A stretch of 8,638 nt of DNA, taken from contig JAKJDA010000108.1 of the NCBI GenBank assembly GCA_022706165.1, forward strand, positions 1 through 8,638, in the 5' to 3' direction. Numbering within the stretch: the first letter of the stretch is position 1; the number at the start of each line of letters is the position of its first letter. Below, piece after piece: positions 1-6,600 of this stretch. Below the pieces are notes generated by a model, which was given only the letters and a program-made list of their open reading frames with translations, had not been told where the DNA came from and did not search any database. This DNA is from Candidatus Hydrogenedentota bacterium (GTDB taxonomy: Bacteria > Hydrogenedentota > Hydrogenedentia > Hydrogenedentales > SLHB01). The translations under genes were made by a program, and so were the position numbers.

Positions 1-215
1 GTCTCGGACTGCAGCAGGCCGAACCAGGCGGAGGGAAAATTTCTCGAAACGCATGTCCACGAAACATCCGGAGGGCAAAAACCGGGACGATCCGTACGCC
101 GAACGCGGGCGTCCCATACGGCAAAGACGATGATGGCGGCGATCGCGATGCACAACGGCCACCATCCTCGCAGAGGACGCAGCGCCCATCGACGGCCTCG
201 AAGGGTGGAAGTCAT
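1..215 (-). CDS. Membrane-anchored hypothetical protein (N-terminal 71 codons, truncated by window edge)
   Basis: Seen: an open frame from an ATG at 213-215 runs off the left edge without a stop. The first 19 residues are rich in Arg and Trp, followed by a hydrophobic stretch at about residues 20-34 (WPLCIAIAAIIVFAVW) and then a charged segment. This fits a signal anchor with the N-terminus in the cytoplasm and the bulk of the protein outside, or an uncleaved signal peptide. Two Cys (47 and 55) lie in the part predicted to be exported. Inference: a bitopic envelope protein, last of a leftward series of four genes, 69 bases after the coiled-coil gene. No good Shine-Dalgarno precedes the ATG, so the exact start is uncertain; an in-frame TTG seven codons upstream is the only nearby alternative. 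I do not recognise the family, and the functional domain lies outside the window. Confidence 0.6.
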   Translation of the reverse strand, partial: MTSTLRGRRWALRPLRGWWPLCIAIAAIIVFAVWDARVRRTDRPGFCPPDVSWTCVSRNFPSAWFGLLQSE

Positions 216-284
216 GTTTGCGCGTTCAGTCCGCAAGGAGGAGACGCGGCGCGCATGAAAAAGCCGGGCAGATAGGGAACGGTT

Positions 285-557
285 TCACTCGGCATTGCGG
301 ACGGATTCCTTCTCCTTTTCCCGCTGCTCTTCGACGCGACAAAGCTCGCCGGCCAATTCCGCGTTGATCTGTTCGTATTCGGCGGGCGTCGCGGCGGCGT
401 TCATCCTATCCGCGAACGCCAGACGGAGTTCCGCCGCTTTCGCTTCGTAACGTTTGTCGAGTTCGGCGATGCGCGTTTTTTGGGCTTCGGTGAGCACCTT
501 TCCCGGCCCGTGCTCTCTTTCAAGCCGCTCCATGGCGATTTCGTATGCGCTTTTCAT
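285..557 (-). CDS. Small charged coiled-coil hypothetical protein (90 aa)
   Basis: Seen: 90 residues, almost entirely helix-forming and very rich in Glu, Ala, Arg and Lys, with no signal peptide or membrane segment. Hydrophobic residues recur at heptad-like spacing through about residues 22-85 (for example LTEAQKTRIAELDKRYEAK), which suggests a long helical hairpin or coiled coil. The region around residues 57-60 (TPAE) could be the turn between two helices. The start is supported by GGGAGG upstream on the minus strand. It lies 42 bases after the 162-aa gene and is probably cotranscribed with it. From memory, the opening MKSAYE-AMERL followed by an LT-x-x-QK-x-x-IAELD pattern resembles a small uncharacterised protein common in Verrucomicrobia- and Planctomycete-type genomes. 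I have no function to offer; it could be a cytosolic binding partner or structural helper. Confidence 0.8.
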   Translation of the reverse strand: MKSAYEIAMERLEREHGPGKVLTEAQKTRIAELDKRYEAKAAELRLAFADRMNAAATPAEYEQINAELAGELCRVEEQREKEKESVRNAE

Positions 558-599
558 CGATGGCCTGCCTCCCGGAATGGCCGCCGAACCGGCGGCGCG

Positions 600-1088
600 T
601 CACTCTGCAAATTCGTCGTCGAGAATGGATGCGAGAAAACGCTCCAACGACACGGGATAATACCGGCTGTCGGGGGTGATAATCACGCCCGTGGTGATAT
701 CCTCCATGCGATCGAGTTCATCGAGAACGCCTGCAAGCGTTTGATCGACTCCCGTGTCGCGGTGGCGCAGTTCGAGATACTCCGATTTGCACTCGACAGG
801 ACGGCGCCGAAACCCGAGGTATCCGAACACGCGCCCCGAGATCGCCGCATCGATGTTCTCTTCGCCAAAAATATCCTTGTAGCGGGCATCCATATAGTCC
901 GGACGAATGACGAAACGCGGCGACACATGGACCTTGCCGCGCACTTCCATCGTCGCCCCGGTTCTCTGGAAGGATTGCCCCAGGCATATGTACGGCAATT
1001 CATGATAGCCCGACACAATCCCGTACGTGGGTTTGCGGACTACCACGGTGTTCTGGAATATTTCCCGCATTTCGCCGTGACTCAACAT
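600..1088 (-). CDS. Conserved-looking soluble hypothetical protein (162 aa)
   Basis: Seen: a complete frame of 162 residues with no signal peptide and no membrane span, so probably cytosolic. The composition is that of a normal alpha/beta globular protein: hydrophobic strand-like runs such as NTVVVRK, GIVSGYHELPYICLG, VHVSPRFVIR and TTGVIITPDSRYYPVSLERF alternate with charged turns, and an acidic tail ends in DDEFAE. The overlapping plus-strand frame (480-1133) is rich in Arg and His and looks like a shadow, which favours this strand. A GAAGG sequence lies about 12 bases before the ATG, a slightly long spacing; residue Met7 is a possible alternative start. It is second in the leftward series, between the lipoprotein and the coiled-coil gene. 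I recognise no domain or catalytic motif. The strand-rich middle would fit a small beta-barrel or ligand-binding fold, but that is a guess. Confidence 0.75.
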   Translation of the reverse strand: MLSHGEMREIFQNTVVVRKPTYGIVSGYHELPYICLGQSFQRTGATMEVRGKVHVSPRFVIRPDYMDARYKDIFGEENIDAAISGRVFGYLGFRRRPVECKSEYLELRHRDTGVDQTLAGVLDELDRMEDITTGVIITPDSRYYPVSLERFLASILDDEFAE

Positions 1089-1172
1089 CGAGAGGCGCCT
1101 TCATTTTCAAAACCGCATTCCGCGCGCAGATGACGCCCGCATCGATTGGCGAAGAAGGCGTCGCGCGGCGGC

Positions 1173-1493
1173 CTACGGTCCTGTTGGGGCTGGTATTGCG
1201 GACGTTTCACTCGATTTCGGCGAGGTTTCCGGGGAAAGAGCGCCCAAAGCAGCCTCGGCCCCGCCTTCCTGCGCCGGGGATGACCACTCCGAATCGGCAT
1301 CGTCGGGGGTTTCCGGAGCCGGTTCCGCTGGAACCACGTCTTCGGGATGGGACGATTCCGGCGATTCCGTCATTTCTGGCGCGGCGACCGACTCGATATC
1401 GCCGGAGACCTCTTGTTGCGGCGACGGGGCCGAGCATGCCGCCAGTAACAGCATCGGGGCGACAGCGATGCACAAACACCATCGCACATTCAT
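1173..1493 (-). CDS. Small acidic Pro/Ser/Glu-rich lipoprotein (106 aa)
   Basis: Seen: a 19-residue signal peptide (MNVRWCLCIAVAPMLLLAA) with a lipobox LAAC, so Cys20 should be lipidated after cleavage by signal peptidase II. The following 87 residues contain almost no large hydrophobic residues. They are dominated by Pro, Ser, Glu, Ala and Thr, with repeated short acidic-proline patches (PEMTESPESSHPEDVVPAEP), and should be intrinsically disordered and negatively charged. Met at 1491-1493 is chosen over in-frame upstream ATGs (1532, 1544) because only it gives a normal-length lipoprotein signal, and AAAGGGG lies just upstream. Known: the residue after Cys is Ser, which in proteobacteria is compatible with outer-membrane sorting. 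First gene of the leftward series and divergent from the efflux operon. Inference: a tethered spacer-like or cell-wall-facing envelope protein. The low complexity prevents a family call and slightly weakens the coding call itself. Confidence 0.7.
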   Translation of the reverse strand: MNVRWCLCIAVAPMLLLAACSAPSPQQEVSGDIESVAAPEMTESPESSHPEDVVPAEPAPETPDDADSEWSSPAQEGGAEAALGALSPETSPKSSETSAIPAPTGP

Positions 1494-1577
1494 GGCCACC
1501 CCTTTCTCCGTTCTCGGCTTTCCGACTTTCATGCCCCGATGCAACCCTTTTGCTTGCCGCGCAAACGGCCATGCGCC

Positions 1578-1607
1578 AGTCTACCGAATTTGAGTTCCGC
1601 GAAACAA
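1578..1607 (-). promoter_or_regulatory. Weak candidate leftward promoter for the lipoprotein gene series
   Basis: On the minus strand, TTGTTT (1602-1607) is followed after 18 bases by TAGACT (1578-1583). These match the sigma70 consensus at 3 of 6 and 4 of 6 positions. The element lies about 85 bases upstream of the lipoprotein start, inside the divergent control region. The match is poor and was picked because a leftward promoter is expected here; treat it as a candidate only. Confidence 0.25.
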
Positions 1608-1635
1608 CATCGCATGGGCCTTCTTCGAAGCGCTG

Positions 1636-1650
1636 TTGCGCATTGCGCAA
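1636..1650. repeat. Perfect 15-bp palindrome in the divergent intergenic region (possible operator)
   Basis: TTGCGCA and TGCGCAA flank a single central T, giving a perfect 7+1+7 inverted repeat. It lies 19 bases upstream of the -35 element of the efflux promoter and about 140 bases upstream of the divergent lipoprotein start. The size and symmetry suit a dimeric regulator bound on one DNA face. Its sequence is unrelated to the AT-rich palindrome at the -10 element, so it would be read by a different protein. A hairpin role is unlikely because the loop would be one base. Confidence 0.45.
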
Positions 1651-1669
1651 AAGAATTCAAAAAATCCAC

Positions 1670-1698
1670 TTGACGGAGGCCTTCTTCATATGCATAAT
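1670..1698 (+). promoter_or_regulatory. Sigma70-type promoter of the tetR-efflux operon
   Basis: TTGACG (1670-1675) and CATAAT (1693-1698) each match the sigma70 consensus hexamers at five of six positions and are separated by the ideal 17 bases. Transcription should begin near 1705, leaving a leader of about 37 bases before the tetR start codon at 1742. It is the best promoter match I found, and it sits upstream of a tightly packed four-gene operon. A short A-rich tract (AAAAAATCC, 1659-1667) just upstream of the -35 may add an UP-like effect. Confidence 0.75.
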
Positions 1699-1705
1699 TC
1701 ATATG
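1687..1705. promoter_or_regulatory. Near-perfect 19-bp palindromic operator overlapping the -10 element (likely TetR autoregulation site)
   Basis: CATATGCATAATTCATATG reads the same on both strands at 16 of 19 positions, with CATATG at each end. It covers the whole -10 hexamer and ends at the expected transcription start, so a bound protein would block RNA polymerase. It also contains a direct repeat of TTCATATG (1685-1692 and 1698-1705). TetR-family dimers usually bind palindromes of about this length at their own promoters (family knowledge). That the downstream TetR protein binds here is inferred from position. Confidence 0.65.
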
Positions 1706-1730
1706 TTTGATTGAATCTCTTGTTTGGTTT

Positions 1731-1735
1731 GGAGG
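1731..1735 (+). promoter_or_regulatory. Ribosome binding site fixing the tetR start
   Basis: GGAGG, continuing as GGAGGAGGAA, ends six bases before the ATG at 1742. It lies inside the reading frame if the upstream TTG at 1724 were used, and so argues for ATG 1742 as the true start. Confidence 0.85.
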
Positions 1736-1741
1736 AGGAAG

Positions 1742-2395
1742 ATGGGTAAGCCCATACGCGGTCAGGCCACAAAAGACAAGCTGCTTGAAATTGCCGGAAG
1801 CGTTTTTGCTGAAAAGGGCTATCGGGACGCGACCCATGCGGAGATTTGCAGGCGCGCGCACACCAACGCTGCGGCCATCAACTACCATTTTGGATCCAAG
1901 GAGGGCTTGTACAGGGCCGTTTTTGAGCGTCTTATCCAGAAAACGGAGGCGCTGTATCCGCTCGATGGAGGTCTCCCGGCAACAGCCGATCCCGAGGCGC
2001 GACTTCGGGCGTTCATCCAGGCGCGTCTCAACCGGATTTTCGATCCTGATAATCACGAAAAACTTCATAGGATATGCATGCTGGAGATATTTGATCCAAC
2101 GGGGTTGTTGATGGAGCCGTTGAGCCGACAGCTTGCCAAAGACCGGGAACACATTGTGCGGGCGCTTCGCGAACTCCTGGGGCCTCAGGCATCTCCCGAG
2201 GATGTGACGTGGTGCGAGATGAGCATTGTCGGACAATGTTTTTTCACGGCCCAGGGGATCCGCGACGGGGTCATTCGCACCCTGTTGAATCTCAACGCGG
2301 ACGACGTGAAGGGACTTACGGAGCATATCGTGGCGTTCTCTCTGGGCGGCATCGCGTCGATCCGCGAGCGGCTTCGGCGTCCTGCGGAAACGTGA
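1742..2395 (+). CDS. TetR/AcrR-family transcriptional repressor, CecR-like
   Basis: Role: a DNA-binding dimeric repressor, by position the local regulator of the efflux operon it heads. Seen: 217 residues, typical for the family. The N-terminal TetR helix-turn-helix covers about residues 10-60, with recognition region THAEICRRAHTNAAAINYHF followed by the hallmark GSKEGLY (51-57). The remaining helical region (about 75-215) is the ligand-binding and dimerisation part. The AAINYHFGSKEGLY style and the C-terminal half resemble CecR/DUF1956 regulators, which control export systems in enterobacteria (from memory). The start at 1742 is preferred to a TTG at 1724 because of the strong GGAGG. A good promoter and a 19-bp palindrome over its -10 lie just upstream, so autorepression with ligand release is the likely mode. 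The adaptor gene follows after 67 bases. The inducer cannot be read from the sequence. Confidence 0.92.
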   Translation: MGKPIRGQATKDKLLEIAGSVFAEKGYRDATHAEICRRAHTNAAAINYHFGSKEGLYRAVFERLIQKTEALYPLDGGLPATADPEARLRAFIQARLNRIFDPDNHEKLHRICMLEIFDPTGLLMEPLSRQLAKDREHIVRALRELLGPQASPEDVTWCEMSIVGQCFFTAQGIRDGVIRTLLNLNADDVKGLTEHIVAFSLGGIASIRERLRRPAET

Positions 2396-2447
2396 GGCAG
2401 GGCAATAGGGCAGGTTGAGCCCGGCGGCGGTTGCGGAAACTAGGATT

Positions 2448-2455
2448 GGGAGGAG
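2448..2455 (+). promoter_or_regulatory. Ribosome binding site fixing the adaptor start
   Basis: GGGAGGAG ends seven bases before the ATG at 2463. The longer in-frame alternative beginning with TTG at 2415 has no such signal and would put 16 polar residues ahead of a normal signal peptide. Confidence 0.85.
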
Positions 2456-2462
2456 CGGTGAG

Positions 2463-3653
2463 ATGTCAAGAAGCAGGTTCGCCTGTTGGGTTGTAGGAGG
2501 AGCCGTGTTGGCGGTCTGTGCGGCGGCGGCGCAGGGACCTGGCGGCCCAGGAGCGAGCATGCCGCCGCCGGAAGTGACGGTGGTCCTGGTGGAAACGAAA
2601 TCCATGCCGATGGCCTACGAGTACCTTGGCGTGGCGGAGCCCTCCAAAACCATCGATATCCGGGCGCGGGTTCAAGGATTCGTTGAGACGCGGGATTTCG
2701 AGGAGGGATCGCTCATCGAACAGGGGGCGCAACTCTACGCGATCGACGCGGCTCCTTTTCGGGCGGACCGCGACATTGCCCGGGCGCGCGTCCATGAAGC
2801 GGAGTCGCGGCGCCGGCTTGCCGAACAGGAACTGCAGCGGGTGAAGTCCGTGTGCGAGCCCGGGGCCGTGGCTGCCGGAGATATCGACAAGAAGGAGGCG
2901 GAGCGGGCAAGCGCGGCGGCGGCTCTGGAATTGGCGCAGGCGCAACTGGCCAAGGCGGAGCTTGAACTGGGGTACACGATCGTAAAGGCCCCGTTGTCGG
3001 GCGTGGTGGGCAAATCGCTGAAAGAAGTGGGGAGTTTGGTCGACGGCAATCAGAACAGTCTGTTGACCACGCTGAAGCAAGTGGATCCGCTTTACGTGAC
3101 GTTCCATATGCAGGAAAGCGACTATTTGCTTTGGCGAAACAGCGTGGATTCGCATGAGATTGTGCTGGAGGAAGGGCTGCAGGAGCCGTATCTCGAGCTT
3201 GTGCTTGTCGACGGGTCAATCTATGACCAAAAAGGCCGGATCGATTTTGAGGACAGTTCCGTCGACCGCCGTAAAGGCTCTGTGGAGATGCGCGGCGTCT
3301 TCGAAAACCCAGGGCACACGCTCAAGCCGGGACAGTTTCTCAAGGTGCGCGTGAAGGGGTGGCGGCGTCCGAATGTGCCCGTTATTCCCCAGCGCGCCGT
3401 GGGCCAGGCTGGCGACGGCAGCTATGTCTACGTGGTCGGGCCGGAGGACAAGGTCGAGCAGCGCACCATCACGATCGGTCCATGGTCCGATTCCGAGTGT
3501 GGCGTCGTCGAGGGACTGCAATCCGGCGAACGCGTGGTCGTGGAAGGACTCACCAAATTGCGGCCGGGCATTCGGGTGGTTCCCAAGGAGCCTTCGGCGC
3601 CTCCTGCCGCAACGGCCATGCCTGACGCGCCTCCCGCGCAGACGGCTCGATAG
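2463..3653 (+). CDS. RND efflux periplasmic adaptor subunit (membrane fusion protein, AcrA/MexA type)
   Basis: Role: links the inner-membrane RND pump to the outer-membrane channel in the periplasm. Seen: 396 residues. A signal peptide covers about residues 1-23 (MSRSRFACWVVGGAVLAVCA, then AAAQ), then a Gly/Pro-rich linker. The first lipoyl half is at about 62-98 (IDIRARVQGFVETRDFEEGS). An alpha-helical hairpin spans about 100-170 with Ala/Glu/Arg-rich coiled-coil arms around the CEPGAVAAGDID turn, and the second lipoyl half is about 171-200 (TIVKAPLSGVVGKSLKEVGS). The beta-barrel domain opens with LKQVDPLYVTFHMQESD (204-220), the usual adaptor signature. The membrane-proximal domain is at about 300-373, and a Pro/Ala-rich tail ends the protein. 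Cys19 in LAVC is near the signal peptide end, but Val at -1 is a poor lipobox, so simple export is more likely than lipidation. The RND gene starts 8 bases after the stop. Confidence 0.95.
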   Translation: MSRSRFACWVVGGAVLAVCAAAAQGPGGPGASMPPPEVTVVLVETKSMPMAYEYLGVAEPSKTIDIRARVQGFVETRDFEEGSLIEQGAQLYAIDAAPFRADRDIARARVHEAESRRRLAEQELQRVKSVCEPGAVAAGDIDKKEAERASAAAALELAQAQLAKAELELGYTIVKAPLSGVVGKSLKEVGSLVDGNQNSLLTTLKQVDPLYVTFHMQESDYLLWRNSVDSHEIVLEEGLQEPYLELVLVDGSIYDQKGRIDFEDSSVDRRKGSVEMRGVFENPGHTLKPGQFLKVRVKGWRRPNVPVIPQRAVGQAGDGSYVYVVGPEDKVEQRTITIGPWSDSECGVVEGLQSGERVVVEGLTKLRPGIRVVPKEPSAPPAATAMPDAPPAQTAR

Positions 3654-3661
3654 GTGCGGCC

Positions 3662-6600
3662 ATGATATCGAGATTTTTTGTTGATAGGCCCGTTTTTGCG
3701 ACGGTGGTGTCGATCATCATCACGCTATGCGGGCTGGGATCGCTGTATTATCTTCCGGTCGAGCAATCGCCGCAGATCACGCCGCCAACGGTGGTCGTGA
3801 GCGCCGTTTATCCCGGCGCTACGGCCGAGACGGTGTCGCAGGCGTTGGCAATCCCCATGGAAGAACAGTTGAGCGGCATCGAAAATCTGCTGTATTTCCA
3901 GTCTCAATGCTCGAATGACGGCAGCATGTCGATCACGTTGTCTTTCGAGGTTGGAACGGACCTCGACATCGCGGCGGTCGAGGTGCAGAACCGGCTCAAA
4001 CGTGCGGAGCGCAGCCTTCCCGAGGAGGTGATCCGCCAGGGCATCTCGGTCAACAAACGATCGAGCAGCATTTTGGGCATCATTGCCCTGGTTTCGGACA
4101 ATCCGAAGTACGATTCCCTCTACTTGGCGAATTACGCGAAGGCGTTCATGGTCGACCGTTTGAAGCGCGTGCCGGGCGTGGGCGATTCCGCCGTGTTCGG
4201 GAGCAAAGACTACTCGATGCGGATTTGGCTGAATCCGGACAAGCTGGCGGCGAAGGGAATGACTTTTTCGGACGTGACGTCCGCGATTCGCGAGCAGAAC
4301 CAACTGTATGCCGCAGGGGAGATCGGGGGCGAGCCCAGCAAGGGGCGTGTGGACCTGACGTTCCCGGTGACGACGCGGGGCCGTCTCGAAAACGCGGCGC
4401 AGTTTGAAGACATCGTGGTCCGGGCCGAGGCGGACGGGGCGACGGTCACGATCAAGGATGTGGGCCGGGCCGAACTGGGCCAGGCGAGTTATTCGATGAC
4501 GGGACGGCTGAACGGTCGTGAGACGGCCATCATGATGGTTCAGCAGCAACCCGACGCGAACGCCATGAGCGCCATGAATGGCGTGAAGGCGGCGCTCGAA
4601 GAATTGCAGGCCGGATTCCCCGAAGGGGTGAAGTGCCAGATGGCCGTGGACGTCACGAAGTTCATTCGGACGTCTGTCCGCGAGGTGATTCAGACTTTTG
4701 CCGAGGCTTTGTTGCTGGTGTTGTTGGTGGTGTTTGTGTTCTTGGGAAGTTGGCGGGCGACGATCATTCCGCTGGCGGCGGTGCCGGTGGCGATCGTGGG
4801 GACTTTCACCGGCATGCTGCTGCTGGGTTTCTCCATCAACACCTTGACGCTGTTCGGGCTGGTGCTGGCCATTGGAATCGTGGTGGATGACGCGATCGTG
4901 GTGGTGGAGAACGTCGAGCGCATCATGCACGAGGAGCATTTGCCCCCGCGCGAGGCCACGATCAAGGCCATGGACCAGGTGACCGGCCCCATCATCGCGA
5001 TAGTTCTGGTGCTGTCGTCGGTCTATCTGCCGGTGGCCTTTTTGGGGGGCAGCACGGGCGTCATGTACCGGCAGTTCGGCGTGACCATCGCGCTTTCGGT
5101 GGCGATATCAGGTCTTGTCGCGCTCACGCTGAGCCCGGCGCTGTGTCGGCTGATTCTGCAGCCCAATCACAACAAGATATTTTTCTTCCGCTGGTTTGAC
5201 CTCCTTTTTGGCGGTCTCACGCGAGCGTATACGCGGACCGCGCGTCTCGCGATCCGGCTGGCAGCCGTATCCATCCTTGTGTTTGCGGCGCTCATCTGGG
5301 CGACATATGGCCTGTTTCAGCGCGTTCCGAGCGGTTTCGTTCCCATGGAAGACCGCGGCGTCTTCATGGTGGCGGTGGCTTTGCCCCAGGGCGCTTCGCT
5401 CCAGCGAACAACCGAGGTCACGCGGCAGATCGAACAATTCATCATCGCGCAGCCCGAAGTGGACAGCGTTGTCTGCCTGGACGGCCAAGACATGCTCTCG
5501 GGCGGGATCGCGGCTCCCAACGGAAGCACCATGTTCGTGAGCATGAAGGATTGGTCCGAGCGTCCCGGTCCGGAGCACAGCGTGGACGCCGTTGTCGGTC
5601 GGGTGTTCGGGCGCTTCATGGGCATGAAGGAGGCGACGGTTCTTGCATTCAACCTCCCCCCCATCATGGGGATGGGGTTGCGGGCGGGTTTTGAGATGCA
5701 ATTGGAGAGCCGCGGCGGGGGCGGCATTCAAGAATTGGCGGGGGTTACAGAACGGTTTGTTGGCGAATTGAACCAGGACCCGATGTTTTCGGGAGTCTCG
5801 GGCGTGTTGAGCGTGCGCAAGCCGCAGATTTTCGTCGACGTCGATCGAAGCCGGGCAAAAGCGATGGGGTTGTCGCTGTCGGAAATCTTCGATACGCTGC
5901 AGGCCTGTCTCGGCGCGCAGTACGTCAACGATTTCACGACATTGGGCCGGATGTTCCGCGTGAGATTGCAGGCGGACGCGGACTTTCGGGAGCATCCCGA
6001 CGATATTCGGAAGATCCATGTGCGCACGAAGAACGGCGAGTTGGTCGAGCTTTCGGGGGTGGTGAATCTGCGAATGCAGCCGGGGCCAAACCTGGTCAGC
6101 CGTTTTAACGGCTTTCCTTCGGTGCAGATTACAGGCGCTCCGTCGGCAGGTTACAGCACGGGCCAAACCATTCAACGGATCAGGGAGATCGCGGCGGAGA
6201 AACTGCCTATCGGCTATGGCATCGATTGGAGCGGCGCCTCGTACCAGGAGGCAAGCGCTGGCAATCAGTCGGCGTACGTGATCCTTTTCGGCCTCGTTAT
6301 GGTGTTCTTGGTGTTGGCGGCGCAGTACGAGAAGTGGTCGCTGCCGTTGGCGGTCCTGCTGGCGGTTCCATTCGGCGCTTTCGGGGCGATTCTGGCGGTG
6401 CACCTGCGAGGACTTGACCGGGACATCTATTTTCAGATCGGCCTCCTCACGTTGATTGGGCTGGCGGCCAAGAACGCCATTCTGATCGTCGAGTTTTGCT
6501 CCAAGCAGCGTGCGCTGGGCAAAGGCATTGTCGAAGCGGCGATCGAAGCGGCGCGGCTGCGCCTTCGCCCCATCGTGATGACCTCGCTGGCCTTCATTTT

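Noticed and set aside
212..256. 14-codon minus-strand mini-ORF whose TGA overlaps the ATG of the membrane-anchored gene
   Set aside because: It could couple translation, but it has no ribosome site and is short enough to arise by chance.
257..271. GCCCGGC followed by TTTTT on the minus strand as a terminator between the coiled-coil and anchored genes
   Set aside because: The GC palindrome is too short to form a stable stem with a loop.
480..1133. 217-codon plus-strand frame opposite the 162-aa gene
   Set aside because: The composition is Arg/His-rich and irregular, while the minus-strand frame has orderly hydrophobic/charged alternation and fits the spacing of its neighbours.
1130..1714. 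194-codon plus-strand frame opposite the lipoprotein
   Set aside because: It is Pro/Arg-rich, covers the divergent control region and ends after the efflux promoter. The minus strand offers a proper signal peptide and lipobox.
2408..2422. GGGC / GCCC inverted repeat after tetR as a possible attenuator
   Set aside because: The stem is only four base pairs with a seven-base loop and no T run follows; not convincing.
1529..2605. 358-codon minus-strand frame opposite tetR
   Set aside because: It runs through the promoter, operator and the certain TetR gene and has no folded-protein pattern; it is a shadow frame.
3725..4939. Long open frame on the minus strand (404 codons) opposite the RND pump gene
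   Set aside because: It is rich in His, Arg and Gln in the way antisense frames of high-GC genes are, and it lies wholly within an unambiguous RND gene.
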